From: Nanohaloarchaea archaeon SW_7_43_1
Lineage (GTDB): Archaea; Nanohalarchaeota; Nanosalinia; Nanosalinales; Nanosalinaceae
Reading direction: 5' to 3'
Length of the DNA stretch: 64,000 bases
Assembly (NCBI GenBank): GCA_003009795.1
Contig: PXPE01000001.1
Span: 880,739 to 944,738 of the forward strand
Part shown: one piece after another, positions 33,221 through 43,687 of the stretch
How positions within the stretch are numbered: the stretch's first letter is position 1
Layout: every line of letters starts with the position of its first letter
Notes under the pieces: generated by a model
The model's database searches: none
What the model was told of the DNA's origin: nothing
The model's input: the letters and a program-made list of their open reading frames with translations, nothing else
Position numbers and translations under genes: made by a program

Positions 33221-33541
33221 ATGGAATTAGATCTTGAATCGATAGGTGTTTCCCTAGCCAATTACTCGTTGATGGTATTTATAACAGCATTTGTATTTAG
33301 TGCTATCTCCATATTTGGAGGGCTGCAGATAAGTACCATCGGCGGTTTACCGTTAATCGGCTGGTTAGGATATCTCATAGGTCCAATAATCCTCTTTGCT
33401 TACAGAAGATATAGGTCGGCAGATAAACCTGTTTATGATCAGCAAGTAGAACTTATAGGTTTATTTGGATCATTAATCCTTTCACCTGCAGTTGGAGTCA
33501 TAATAGGCCTCATCCTGTATCTGATCGGCAGATTCGGATAA
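33221..33541 (+). CDS. Small membrane protein
   Basis: This 106-residue protein has three predicted membrane helices (about residues 12-32, 38-62 and 80-103), with a basic loop (AYRRYRSADK) between the second and third. No family recognised. It starts 42 bases after the box C/D RNA gene. Confidence 0.68.
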   Translation: MELDLESIGVSLANYSLMVFITAFVFSAISIFGGLQISTIGGLPLIGWLGYLIGPIILFAYRRYRSADKPVYDQQVELIGLFGSLILSPAVGVIIGLILYLIGRFG

Positions 33542-33700
33542 ACAGACCGATTACCTCAACTTTTTTTCTCTATTTTTCCCAAAAACTAGTGACATAATTA
33601 AAACTTCAGCCCATTAGTTTTTCCTGTAAACCACAGCTCGGTGTGAAGCACCTGACTGCGAAGTTTGTTGCTCCAGATCGAACTGTCTAACTGAGTTTGC

Positions 33701-33775
33701 GGTGGAGGTAGGTTAGCTGGTCTATACTCCGACCTTGTGGCGGTCGGGACGCGGGTTCGAATCCCGCCCTCCGCC
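33701..33775 (+). tRNA. tRNA-His (anticodon GTG)
   Basis: Acceptor GTGGAGG (33702-33708) pairs with CCTCCGC (33768-33774). G at 33701 is the extra G-1 opposite discriminator C (33775), the hallmark of tRNA-His and here genome-encoded. The anticodon stem CGACC/GGTCG has loop TTGTGGC, and the T arm GCGGG-TTCGAAT-CCCGC is perfect. No intron. Confidence 0.95.
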
Positions 33776-34024
33776 CTTCCGTTTCTATGAATCACTCCGG
33801 TCACAATGAAGTATGTCACTTATCAATAGGCGATGTCCACAAGATCCAATTAAAACTAAACAAATATTTTTGAAGACCTCAAACCCTAGAAAAACCTCTC
33901 TAAAAACGACTAGGGACCAATATACGATTTCTACAGCTACATAGTTTGATTCCGATTAACTAAACTGTTCTGGACAATCTGTTACTAATACGAATACAAG
34001 CTTTCTACTTGATAAAGATAAGTT

Positions 34025-34522
34025 GTGAGGAAGCATACTGTTTACGTGGATCAGAGCGGGAAAATAGAGAATCAAAGTAGTCATATAGGTATGGCTTTCT
34101 CTGATGAATCAGGTAAGGAATTTACTAATGCAATTTTTATCGATAAGAAGCATAAGAAAAGAATTAAAGAAGCCGCTAAGAAGGAATTAGGGAACATAAG
34201 AGAATATAGAGTCAAATTATTTGCTTTCGGTCTATTTATGCTCATTCAAAACGATCTACACAGGTTAAAGGAGGTAAGAGTCGATCGCGAATATGAAGGT
34301 AAACTGCCGCAGATTAAACATCATCTATTCAACTTCCTAAACAATAATACTAGTGTTCCAACGAATAATTTTCCTGTTCTGATTCCTTGTCATGTCCATA
34401 ATGAGATTAAGAAACCTGAGTGCCATGATTTGGCTTACAGAGCCAGGGAGAAAGAATTAGACAGTCTGCTTGAAAGTGACTATGACTTCCTAAAAGCAAT
34501 GGTTTTGAGGTCAAACAAATAG
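34025..34522 (+). CDS. Hypothetical protein, possibly RNase H-like fold
   Basis: This 165-residue protein begins with GTG: RKHTVYVDQSGKIENQSS, then a second strand (HIGMAFSDESGKEF). Acidic residues at strand ends (VYVDQ, EVRVDREY, CHDLAYRARE) follow the spacing of an RNase H-like fold, but this is a weak, by-eye assignment. The gene lies between short inverted repeats TGAGGAAGCA (34026-34035) and TGCTTCCTCA (34621-34630). A strong AGGCTCCCA/TGGGAGCCT hairpin (34538-34574) follows its stop. Base composition is more AT-rich and lysine-rich than its neighbours, which hints at transfer. Confidence 0.55.
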   Translation: MRKHTVYVDQSGKIENQSSHIGMAFSDESGKEFTNAIFIDKKHKKRIKEAAKKELGNIREYRVKLFAFGLFMLIQNDLHRLKEVRVDREYEGKLPQIKHHLFNFLNNNTSVPTNNFPVLIPCHVHNEIKKPECHDLAYRAREKELDSLLESDYDFLKAMVLRSNK

Positions 34523-34755
34523 GAAAAATAGTGAGGAAGGCTCCCAACAATCTATTATTAACGGGTGGGAGCCTGAAGCAATTTTCCGTCCACCTGATTG
34601 GTTACAGATGAACTGCGAGGTGCTTCCTCATGCTTACCAATAGTAGTGCTTACTCTTAAATACTATGTTCTCTTATCTTTATCGTTCAAGCATAACACTA
34701 TGATCTTTAAGCCATCTTTATGATGTCTTCTTCAGTTTTAGAGCTTCTGAGTGTT

Positions 34756-34845
34756 TCACTTCGAACCGGCTTCGCGGCCCGAATCTATGTCCGGTCTGTA
34801 GACTATTCCAAGAACTCGTAACGCGTCCCCCTGTTCGACTTTCAC
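34756..34845 (-). pseudogene. Stub frame downstream of the antitoxin-like regulator, possibly a truncated toxin gene
   Basis: A 29-codon frame starts GTG overlapping the regulator stop (GTGA) and reads VEQGDALRVLGIVYRPDIDSGREAGSK before TGA. A toxin-like gene in this position would be about 100 codons. The beginning resembles the first strand of MazF/PemK-like toxins (K.xRGDxVxV, then GSExxxRP) only loosely. It may be a truncated partner of the regulator. Confidence 0.35.
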
Positions 34846-35162
34846 TCGCTCTCACCAAAGTAATTATCACCAATTGAAGCGGAACTTGCCTGAGTCATCG
34901 CAGTGAAGGATGCCAGTCGATCATCTTCTATGACTGCCCAGTACTTTCCTTTATGCCGTACAAGGTTCCGATCTTCCAGTCGGGAGAGAACTGTGCCCGT
35001 ACTTCCTTTCTTGATCCCTGTTTCTTCACTGATTTCTTTCGGAGTGAATGCTTTGTCAGGATTCTCGGCTAGATACTCAAGCACTTTATACGCTTGTGTT
35101 TCCTTATCAAGGCCCAGTATTTCTTCTGGCTGTGATTCAAATTCATCTATTGCAATAGGCAT
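34842..35162 (-). CDS. Winged-helix regulator, MarR/antitoxin-like, haloarchaeal type
   Basis: This 106-residue protein has a wHTH core: QAYKVLEYLAENPDKAFTPKEISEETGIKKGSTGTVLSRLEDRNLVRHKGKYWAV. The N-terminal MPIAIDEFES and the overall design recall haloarchaeal MarR-like antitoxins that precede a toxin gene. Here only a 29-codon stub follows. Possible transfer from a haloarchaeal host is inferred from the resemblance. Confidence 0.75.
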   Translation of the reverse strand: MPIAIDEFESQPEEILGLDKETQAYKVLEYLAENPDKAFTPKEISEETGIKKGSTGTVLSRLEDRNLVRHKGKYWAVIEDDRLASFTAMTQASSASIGDNYFGESE

Positions 35163-35339
35163 TGTAACAAGATGTAATTAGATGTAAGTCTTCTTAAGTT
35201 TTTGCAAACTTTACTGGTTTATCAACTCCATAGACTAGGTTTTGAAACAGAGACACAAAAGTTGTGAATAATATAATCAAATTAAAATCTGAGACAGAAC
35301 TCGGAAGAGCACAAACAAGCCTAGTACACCCTCACTTTT

Positions 35340-35711
35340 CTAATCATATTTAAGGACGGCAACACTGGCTGCATAAAGCGTTAGTCCGGTGTCCCTGATA
35401 GCCAGATCGTATAGACCGAGATTGATCATTTGAACTGATATTCCGAAGAGATAGATTGCTGTTAATGAAGCGGTGTAGAAAGTTTTTTTACCGGTCAAAA
35501 GCGCAAAGCCTAGAACCGCTTCAAACCCTCCTCCCATCAGTGTCAGCTGCCGAGCTGTTAGGGGAAGTATTTGAACTAAAAACCGAGGCTCGTAACCAAG
35601 CCAGAGACCTAGGGCTACAAACTTTGAAAGACCGGCTACAAGCATGAACGCTGAGAGGCCGTAAACAGGTAACTTCTCCTTCTTAGATTCAAATGCTTTT
35701 CTGAGTTCCAT
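35340..35711 (-). CDS. DoxX-like small membrane protein
   Basis: This 123-residue protein has four predicted membrane helices (about residues 16-36, 45-66, 73-92, 98-120), the second to third joined by GGGFEAVLGFALLTGKK, a typical DoxX/DoxD-like feature. Its biochemical role is not known from the sequence. It is divergent from the cupredoxin gene and may share a promoter region with it. Confidence 0.68.
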   Translation of the reverse strand: MELRKAFESKKEKLPVYGLSAFMLVAGLSKFVALGLWLGYEPRFLVQILPLTARQLTLMGGGFEAVLGFALLTGKKTFYTASLTAIYLFGISVQMINLGLYDLAIRDTGLTLYAASVAVLKYD

Positions 35712-35765
35712 ACTATATGATACGGGAGCAAAGGGTTAAAACCTCCGGAAACAATCAATTTGTAT

Positions 35766-36203
35766 ATGAGAGCAGAGATAATTTTTATGGCCGTAATTGT
35801 TGCCGCTTCCGGCTGTCTACACGCAGCTGAACCCGCATCTGAACAAAATACCGATACCACCCAACCTTCTGAAATAGAATATTCAGATACCAGAACTATC
35901 TACTTCACAGGTTCAGGCTTTGAACCAGCAGATCTGACGATCAGACAGGGAGAAACCGTTACATGGATCAGCAATGCTTCTGCCTCAATGTGGGTCGGAT
36001 CAAACGAACATCCTACTCACACAAACTATGATGACTCGACTCGGAGAGAACACTGTGAAAACGGCGATCCGATGGTTCAGGCATTCGACCAATGTTCAAC
36101 AGGCGATCGCTACAGCTTTACGTTCGAGAAGACTGGTGAATGGGGTTACCACAACCATCAGCCATACGTTGGTGGAGGAACCATCACCGTAGTAGAAAAA
36201 TAA
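35766..36203 (+). CDS. Membrane-anchored cupredoxin (lipoprotein blue copper protein)
   Basis: This 145-residue protein has an N-terminal hydrophobic segment and lipobox-like AASGC, suggesting a lipid-anchored exported protein. The fold is plastocyanin-like: TIYFTGSGFEPADLTIRQGETVTWISN, with copper ligands His (NEHPTH), Cys (DQCSTGD) and His (WGYHNHQP). It probably transfers electrons or binds copper outside the cell. ATG at 35766 is 28 bases after GTTAAAAC (35734-35741). Confidence 0.88.
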   Translation: MRAEIIFMAVIVAASGCLHAAEPASEQNTDTTQPSEIEYSDTRTIYFTGSGFEPADLTIRQGETVTWISNASASMWVGSNEHPTHTNYDDSTRREHCENGDPMVQAFDQCSTGDRYSFTFEKTGEWGYHNHQPYVGGGTITVVEK

Positions 36204-36249
36204 TCTGACCGGAAAAGTGACTAAGAAGCGGATAAATATACAGCCAAAT

Positions 36250-36849
36250 TCAATACATAACCTGATCTAACCAGCTATAACGCTCTATAGTAAAATTAAT
36301 ACTGTATCGAAGTTGTTCTGAGCTGTTGTTTGTCCTATAGTCTATTGTATCACTAATGGCATAATCTCCAGGCTTGGGAAGACTTTCTCTATCAAGCTTA
36401 GCGTGATTCTGAAGTAACTTATAATCGACAGTTCTCGCCTCTCCTTCCTCCCATTCTTTCAATAGACCTATCGGGTTACCTACAACACTTCCTCCCTGAA
36501 CCCCTACATACCCTGTGTTAGTATAGTTCTCATGCCAAAGACTGAATGCATAAGAACCAAAGGAATCATCCACGTATACTGCCCCAAATGGTGGAAATCC
36601 TGGAAATTCAAACACTTTGTCCATCCCCTTGTTTTGAAGAGACATTCTTATGACACCTGGCGATTCTTTTTCGACAACATTATTCCGAAGTGAAGCATTA
36701 AAGCGGACATCACCAGCCTTACTTGAATCAGAATAATTAGAGCTGAAATCGGTAATCAGGAGTCTTTCGGAACCAGCTAAGTTTGTGGCCACAAGCACCA
36801 ACACTAAACTCGCCAGAAAAATGACCGAGGACCTCTTAATTCCGACCAT
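36250..36849 (-). CDS. Secreted protein of unknown function
   Basis: This 199-residue protein has an N-terminal signal sequence (KRSSVIFLASLVLVLVATNLAGS). The rest has strand-rich, Asn-rich sequence with several NxS/T sites (NYSDSSK, ENYTN, NNSSE) and may be a glycosylated beta-sandwich. ATG at 36849 is chosen; the longer frame to 36912 would begin inside the promoter for the divergent gene. No family recognised. Confidence 0.7.
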   Translation of the reverse strand: MVGIKRSSVIFLASLVLVLVATNLAGSERLLITDFSSNYSDSSKAGDVRFNASLRNNVVEKESPGVIRMSLQNKGMDKVFEFPGFPPFGAVYVDDSFGSYAFSLWHENYTNTGYVGVQGGSVVGNPIGLLKEWEEGEARTVDYKLLQNHAKLDRESLPKPGDYAISDTIDYRTNNSSEQLRYSINFTIERYSWLDQVMY

Positions 36850-36926
36850 GCAATAAATGCGGACTTTCTTGTTTAAAAGGCCCCCAAGTCGGAGTTTTAT
36901 ATAATTTGCCACTCTGGGAATACAAC

Positions 36927-38183
36927 ATGAACATATCTGGAAACATCAAGGATTGGGGCTTGGAAGAAAACGGTCTGTACCTAGCTCTTCAGAGCTCATT
37001 CGATAGGGCGGGCGGACATATAGCTGTTAATGTCGGGGATAGAAGGTTTCCTAGCTTCCCAGAATTCGCTGTCAAGAACCGTGAGGAATACGATTTTTCC
37101 ACTAAAGCCACTCTTACAGAGAAAAACGCTCCATCTATCAAACATATCGTAGACCCGATGTGGACCGGCTTAGAACTTGAAACAGATATCAATCATCCAG
37201 AGAACGAGGCTTCAGTCGAAAACGGCGAATGGAGCACCAGCCTAAGAACTATTCTAGAGGAAGATATGACAGAGAAAAGACAGTATTCAAACCTTTCAAT
37301 GTATTCAAACGAGTTTGACAATGTAGATGAAAAGATAAGAGAAAACATGGCTCAGGTTGATGAGGAGCTAGAGGAGTTAAACATAGAATATCATAAGACA
37401 AGACTGGGAGATATCTTCGATCAGTGGGAAGAAATCACAGACGGGAATGAAAACACCGAAGAATTCAACTCAAAGATAGGAAATTGGACGGACAAAAGGT
37501 TTTCCTGGCATGAAGCACCCGACAGTATAGCGGGGCTTCTCAACGAAAAAACCGGAGAAAGCTACCTGGAAGAAAATATGGTTGGTTCGGACGAGCTAGC
37601 CAGTGAAGCCATTAGACAGTTGAGAGCAGTAAACGATCCCGAAACCCTACTGAATTACGAAAACCTTTCACAGGGCGGCGGAGAACTCGTACCTCTAGCC
37701 CTAAGTAAGATAGATCAGCATCCGAAAAATCTCTACAACGAACTGGAAGAAAGAGTGCAAACCGGAGAAATAAAGCCCGAAGGAGCAGAGATCACCTCCA
37801 CATGGAAAGACAACGGGGACAACTTGATGGGTTACGATGCAGAAGAAGAAAAACCTGTCAAACTAATAGACTCGGACAACATCAAGAAAGCCAGAGAGTT
37901 AAACGATAAAGGCAAATCAATTAACTCGTATCTAGAAGGCCTGAAACAACATTACGGAGAAGGCGAGTATATCCAGAGAATGATCAGTTCCGGACTGAGT
38001 ATGGAAGGCGAAAACAGGGAATGGTTCCTAAACGAATACCTGGAAGAGTTCATTGAAGAAGAAGTAAACGATCACAGCTCCCTTAGAGAGGCCAACACAG
38101 CCGTCATTGGGAAACTTTACGAAGAAGCTGTTGACTCAACATATATGGAAGAAAGGAACACAATCTCCTTTCCATACGAATAA
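36927..38183 (+). CDS. Hypothetical acidic cytosolic protein
   Basis: This 418-residue protein is very acidic with no membrane or signal segment. I see no named motif. It contains a helical middle (about 105-150) and a distinct C-terminal part (DNIKKARELNDKGKSINSYLEGLKQHYG). TTTATATAAT at 36896-36905 is 26 bases before the ATG, so it is probably leaderless. Confidence 0.65.
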   Translation: MNISGNIKDWGLEENGLYLALQSSFDRAGGHIAVNVGDRRFPSFPEFAVKNREEYDFSTKATLTEKNAPSIKHIVDPMWTGLELETDINHPENEASVENGEWSTSLRTILEEDMTEKRQYSNLSMYSNEFDNVDEKIRENMAQVDEELEELNIEYHKTRLGDIFDQWEEITDGNENTEEFNSKIGNWTDKRFSWHEAPDSIAGLLNEKTGESYLEENMVGSDELASEAIRQLRAVNDPETLLNYENLSQGGGELVPLALSKIDQHPKNLYNELEERVQTGEIKPEGAEITSTWKDNGDNLMGYDAEEEKPVKLIDSDNIKKARELNDKGKSINSYLEGLKQHYGEGEYIQRMISSGLSMEGENREWFLNEYLEEFIEEEVNDHSSLREANTAVIGKLYEEAVDSTYMEERNTISFPYE

Positions 38184-38194
38184 AGGATAGTAGT

Positions 38195-39166
38195 TTATGA
38201 GGTTCTTGTCAATTCCATATTTTTTCCTGATTCACCTTCGATGTAATCATTTACCTGATCAAAACTTGGAATAGAGCGCTGGGCGCCTTCTCTGGTCACC
38301 GAAAGAGATGCCGCGTAAGTTGCCCGCTTAACAGCTTTCCCAAGACCACATCCCTCGGAAAGAGAGGCTGTCAAATAACCATTGAATACATCACCGGCCC
38401 CTGTGGTATCGACAGGTTCAACATCGGGCGATTCAACGAAGTACTCGCCATCAACATCAACTCCGTCCGCAGAGGTCTTCAAGACAGTTGAATCAGACCC
38501 TTCAGTCTCGTCAGCGATCTGGACATACTCATTCTCATTTGGAGTGACGTAACTAACACATTCGTAGTCCAAAAAGTCTCCAGAGCCTTCAACGGGTGCA
38601 GGGTCGAAAACAACTTCTGTATCCGTCCCTTCCAGTCCCTCAAAAAGCGAATGAAGGAAATTCTGATTCTCACCGTTTGAAACCATCAGGTAATCGGTCT
38701 GATCAAAGCTTCCATCTTCGAGAAGTCTTTCTGCATAATCAGCGTCCGCCAGCTCCTGCTCCTTATGACATGTGATTCTTTTCTCGCCATCGTCCGAGAC
38801 AAAGATATAGACATCAGATTCAGCATTTGGTACGACATCGATATCGTAGTCCAAGTTTTCATGTTCGAGCTCTGGTTCTCTGGAGCTTTTCCCGTGGAAA
38901 AATGTGTTTGAACCGGCGTGAGCGGCTGCAAGTGCTTGGTTCGGGCTTCTACCGCCCGGCAGAACATCTTCTATGTATTCTTCGACCTCTGGCGGGCTTT
39001 CTGTCATGATTGATTCTCCCGGCTTCGGGAACCAGTCCTGTTCAGTCCATTCCTCAAGCTCGGGTTCCGGTACCTCCGATAAGTGTATGTGGTTGTCGTA
39101 GAGTACTTCTCCTACTGAAGCGATTTTGTAGTTCGAAATACCGTGATCAGAGATTCCATCTGACAT
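38195..39166 (-). CDS. PfkB-family carbohydrate kinase
   Basis: This 323-residue protein has the signature DTTGAGDVFNGYLTASLSEG (PfkB motif 2, catalytic Asp in GAGD). The N-terminus has KIASVGEVLYDN, and the LPGGRSPNQALAAAHAG segment is motif-1-like. It phosphorylates a sugar or nucleoside; the residues do not tell which. It is divergent from a TrmB-like regulator, a common pairing for sugar genes. The nearest TATA-like sequence (TATAAT at 39171-39176) is very close to the ATG, so the start is slightly uncertain. Confidence 0.88.
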   Translation of the reverse strand: MSDGISDHGISNYKIASVGEVLYDNHIHLSEVPEPELEEWTEQDWFPKPGESIMTESPPEVEEYIEDVLPGGRSPNQALAAAHAGSNTFFHGKSSREPELEHENLDYDIDVVPNAESDVYIFVSDDGEKRITCHKEQELADADYAERLLEDGSFDQTDYLMVSNGENQNFLHSLFEGLEGTDTEVVFDPAPVEGSGDFLDYECVSYVTPNENEYVQIADETEGSDSTVLKTSADGVDVDGEYFVESPDVEPVDTTGAGDVFNGYLTASLSEGCGLGKAVKRATYAASLSVTREGAQRSIPSFDQVNDYIEGESGKNMELTRTS

Positions 39167-39200
39167 TGCATTATATGATTGGGCGGTTTCCTAACTCAAG

Positions 39201-39227
39201 CTGTGTAGTGTAGCCGCTGCACCACAG
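39201..39227. promoter_or_regulatory. Imperfect palindrome between the PfkB and TrmB genes, possible operator
   Basis: CTGTG (39201-39205) and CACAG (39223-39227) are the outer arms, with partial GTG/CAC symmetry inside. It lies in the divergent intergenic space and is a reasonable binding site for the TrmB-like regulator. No consensus is claimed. Confidence 0.45.
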
Positions 39228-39260
39228 AGGCACTAATCCGGCAACAGTTATGAATAAATT

Positions 39261-40016
39261 ATGTCCGACCAAAACGTTATGGATCCAGAAGAAATCCTGG
39301 AAGAACTCGAATTGACGGATTCTGAAAGAAAAATATACATGGAGCTCCTGAAATCGGGCGAAGGAACTGCCACAGCGCTTGCAAAACGCTCAGGGGTTCA
39401 GCGACGGCTAACGTATGACGTCACAGCAGCGCTCGCAGAAAAAGGATTAATTAGCTACGTTGATAGAGAAAACAAGCGTATCTACAAGCCTTGTAATCCA
39501 GAAAACCTTGAGCAAATGCTTGAGGACCGGAAGATTGATTTGGAGGAAAAACAACAGAAGCTTGAAGACGCAATGCCGAACCTCCAGAAGTTCTACGACT
39601 CAGAAAAAGAGGGGCGTGACGTGAAAGTTCTTGAGGGAAAAGAGGGTGTTAAACAGCTTTTTAACGATGAGATACGGCAGGGAGAGACAATCCATCTGCT
39701 TGGATCTGCTATAGAATCTGAGGATATGCTTGAGTACTTTCTACCGAGCTACACGCGGAAACGTCAGGACAGAGATATCAAGATAAAAGGAATTTTCGAA
39801 CACGAAATGAAGGGCGTAGTCGGCGAGCACGAGCCGATCGAACACCGCTATCTGCCGGAAGGCTACAATTCGAAGGTATCAATATGTATATACGGCGATA
39901 AAGTCGGTATAATCTTCTGGATCGACAACCCGCTCGTCATAATGATAGAGGACTCTCAAGCCGCGGAATCATTCCTCAACTACTGGAAGCTGGTCTGGGA
40001 GAAATCGAATCCTTAG
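39261..40016 (+). CDS. TrmB-family transcriptional regulator
   Basis: The N-terminal wHTH of this 251-residue protein (ELTDSERKIYMELLKSGEGTATALAKRSGVQRRLTYDVTAALAEKGLI) is followed by a coiled-coil region (LEDRKIDLEEKQQKLEDAMPNL). The C-terminal effector domain starts KVLEGKEGVKQLFNDEI. TrmB proteins in archaea sense sugars and control sugar uptake and breakdown genes. It diverges from a PfkB kinase and precedes glutamate dehydrogenase. Confidence 0.9.
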   Translation: MSDQNVMDPEEILEELELTDSERKIYMELLKSGEGTATALAKRSGVQRRLTYDVTAALAEKGLISYVDRENKRIYKPCNPENLEQMLEDRKIDLEEKQQKLEDAMPNLQKFYDSEKEGRDVKVLEGKEGVKQLFNDEIRQGETIHLLGSAIESEDMLEYFLPSYTRKRQDRDIKIKGIFEHEMKGVVGEHEPIEHRYLPEGYNSKVSICIYGDKVGIIFWIDNPLVIMIEDSQAAESFLNYWKLVWEKSNP

Positions 40017-40165
40017 ATCTGATTCCAAGAATTAGAAGTCTGTAAGGCTGGTGGATAAAGACTGGGCAATATTCTCTCGCCGGAAGATAATGAATACAAA
40101 TTGGACAGACAAGAGATCGTTCTGAAACCATACCGGTTTATACATTGATGTGTTAATTATTTTGT

Positions 40166-41386
40166 ATGACGGATTTTGAGGATGCACAGGAAAACTTGAA
40201 GGAAGCATTAAATGCAATTAACAAGGAAGATTACTACGACCGGTTGAAGAACCCGAAAAGGTTTGTAGAGGTTAATTTCCCAGTTTCAATGGATAACGGG
40301 GAAAAAAAGGTTTTTACAGGTTACAGATCCCAGCACTCAATGGCCCGAGGACCTGGAAAAGGAGGTATCAGATACTCTAAAAATGTCAACCAGGATGAAG
40401 TCAAGGCACTGAGCCTCTGGATGAGCCTGAAATGTGCCATAGCTGATATACCTTTCGGCGGAGCGAAGGGAGGAGTTAAGGTTGATCCGAACAATCTTTC
40501 TGAAGCAGAAGAAGAACGGCTTTCCAGAAGATACATTGATGCTATTGCGGAAGTCATAGGGGAAAACAAGGATGTGCCCGCACCTGATATGAATACTTCC
40601 GGGAAACATATGGCCTGGATGATGGACGAATACAGCGTGGACAACAGAGAAAACATTCCCGCAGTTGTAACAGGTAAACCGGTAAAGGCATTCGGCTCTG
40701 AGGGAAGAACTGAATCAACAGGTTACGGAGCAACATACATAATCGAGAAGATTATAGAAGAACAAGATCTTGAACTAGAAGAACTAACCGTAGCTGTACA
40801 AGGCTTCGGGAGCGCAGCAGATCCTGCAGTAGAGAAACTGGATGAACTAGGAGTTAAAATAGTAGCTGTATCCGATTCCTCAGGCGCAACATACAATGAG
40901 AACGGCTTCTCCTACAGAGAGCTTAAAGAATGCAGAAGTGATGACGGAACCGTCTGTAAAATCGGTGAAAGAGTCTCTAACGACGAACTTCTAACACTTG
41001 ATGTCAATTTCCTGATCCCGGCCGCAATAGAAGACGTGATAACCGAGGAAAATGCGGACGATATTGAAGCAGATTACATAGTGGAAATTGCCAACGGTCC
41101 GACGACCCTGGAAGCAGATGAGATACTGAAGGAGAAAGAAGTCAAGATGATACCGGATATACTTGCCAACTCGGGCGGAGTCACAGTATCATACTATGAA
41201 TGGGTTCAGAACCGTTCAGGTGATTACTGGGAGAAAGATAAAGTGCTTAAGAAGCTGAAGGAGAATATTCGGGGAGCCTACACAAAGTTCCGTGAGAGGA
41301 GAGAGAAAGAGGATAAATACGGGAGGCAGGCAGCCTATGAGATAGCCGCTGAGAAAATAGTCGGTACCATGGAACAGAAAGACTAG
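40166..41386 (+). CDS. gdhA: Glutamate dehydrogenase
   Basis: In this 406-residue protein the Glu/Leu/Phe/Val dehydrogenase signature is LWMSLKCAIADIPFGGAKGG with the catalytic Lys. GPGKGGIRYS gives the substrate-binding part, and VAVQGFGSAADPAVEKL is the NAD(P) Rossmann loop. It converts glutamate to 2-oxoglutarate plus ammonia. TTTATAC at 40137-40143 lies 26-29 bases before the ATG, giving a leaderless message. Confidence 0.96.
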   Translation: MTDFEDAQENLKEALNAINKEDYYDRLKNPKRFVEVNFPVSMDNGEKKVFTGYRSQHSMARGPGKGGIRYSKNVNQDEVKALSLWMSLKCAIADIPFGGAKGGVKVDPNNLSEAEEERLSRRYIDAIAEVIGENKDVPAPDMNTSGKHMAWMMDEYSVDNRENIPAVVTGKPVKAFGSEGRTESTGYGATYIIEKIIEEQDLELEELTVAVQGFGSAADPAVEKLDELGVKIVAVSDSSGATYNENGFSYRELKECRSDDGTVCKIGERVSNDELLTLDVNFLIPAAIEDVITEENADDIEADYIVEIANGPTTLEADEILKEKEVKMIPDILANSGGVTVSYYEWVQNRSGDYWEKDKVLKKLKENIRGAYTKFRERREKEDKYGRQAAYEIAAEKIVGTMEQKD

Positions 41387-41423
41387 AGAGATAACCGGAT
41401 CTCCGGGTCCGATTGGTCGTACC

Positions 41424-41504
41424 TATTTAAAGTTTTGAAATAGTTATTGGTATGCGGGCTGAGCGTTTGTGATGATGCCCGGAGATTATCTGATCCTTTA
41501 TAAG
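41424..41504 (+). promoter_or_regulatory. Two TATA boxes of the 16S rRNA transcription unit
   Basis: TATTTAAAG (41424-41432) and TTTATAAG (41497-41504) are the two TATA boxes seen upstream of the 16S gene. Between and after them are hairpins: ACCCG/CGGGT, CTCGG/CCGAG, GAGTACAG/CTGTACTC (41610-41632) and GGAACTC/GAGTTCC (41690-41709); the last two both have a loop of six T. A box-C-like GTGATGA and a CTGA 14 bases later (41469-41493) occur here without the other half. Confidence 0.6.
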
Positions 41505-41593
41505 ATTTAATTCGGATCATTTTGTTACCCGTTTAATAGCCGGGTGTAGAGCTCGGAAGAGCCGAGATGAGCGTAGTGTTTTTTTACGTGATG

Positions 41594-41606
41594 TAGGAGA
41601 GACGGA
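41594..41606 (+). other. 16S precursor processing stem, 5' strand
   Basis: Thirteen bases, TAGGAGAGACGGA, are perfectly complementary to 43564-43576 beyond the 16S 3' end. Such stems bracket archaeal 16S genes and are cut to release the pre-rRNA. Confidence 0.75.
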
Positions 41607-41746
41607 CCCGAGTACAGTTTTTTGCTGTACTCATTTATTGCATGTAGCAATACACATATGCGGTAGACAGTAGGGACACTGTCGTTTGAGGAACTCTTTT
41701 TTGAGTTCCGATGTACCCGTCCAACCCGACTGAAAGACTGTCGGCA

Positions 41747-43492
<1,746 letters not shown>

Positions 43493-43563
43493 AGAAAACA
43501 CAGTCTCTCTGGGAGCAAATCCAGAGGACACACTCCAAACTCCATTTTAGGAGTTTGATTCTT

Positions 43564-43576
43564 TCCGTCTCTCCTA
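43564..43576 (+). other. 16S precursor processing stem, 3' strand
   Basis: TCCGTCTCTCCTA is the reverse complement of 41594-41606. A short AAACTCC/GGAGTTT hairpin (about 43537-43557) lies just before it. Confidence 0.75.
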
Positions 43577-43687
43577 TCTTTCACTAACCTTTCTACCTTC
43601 TAATCACCGCAACCATAACTGATTGATTCTTACTTTACCGCATTAATTTTCAAATCCTGGAAGAAGTTTTTCTATGTTTCATAGATG

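Noticed and set aside
33701-34845. Integrated element using tRNA-His as an attachment site.
   Set aside because: No repeat of the tRNA 3' end and no integrase gene were found downstream.
39195-39240. Minus-strand sequence resembling the 5' half of a tRNA (possible split tRNA).
   Set aside because: It has a D-arm-like GGTGCAGCGG but no matching acceptor 3' strand or T arm nearby. The similarity is explained by an imperfect palindrome between two divergent genes.
41469-41493. GTGATGA followed 14 bases later by CTGA in the 16S leader, like half a C/D RNA.
   Set aside because: The second C'/D pair is absent, so it is noted only as part of the leader.
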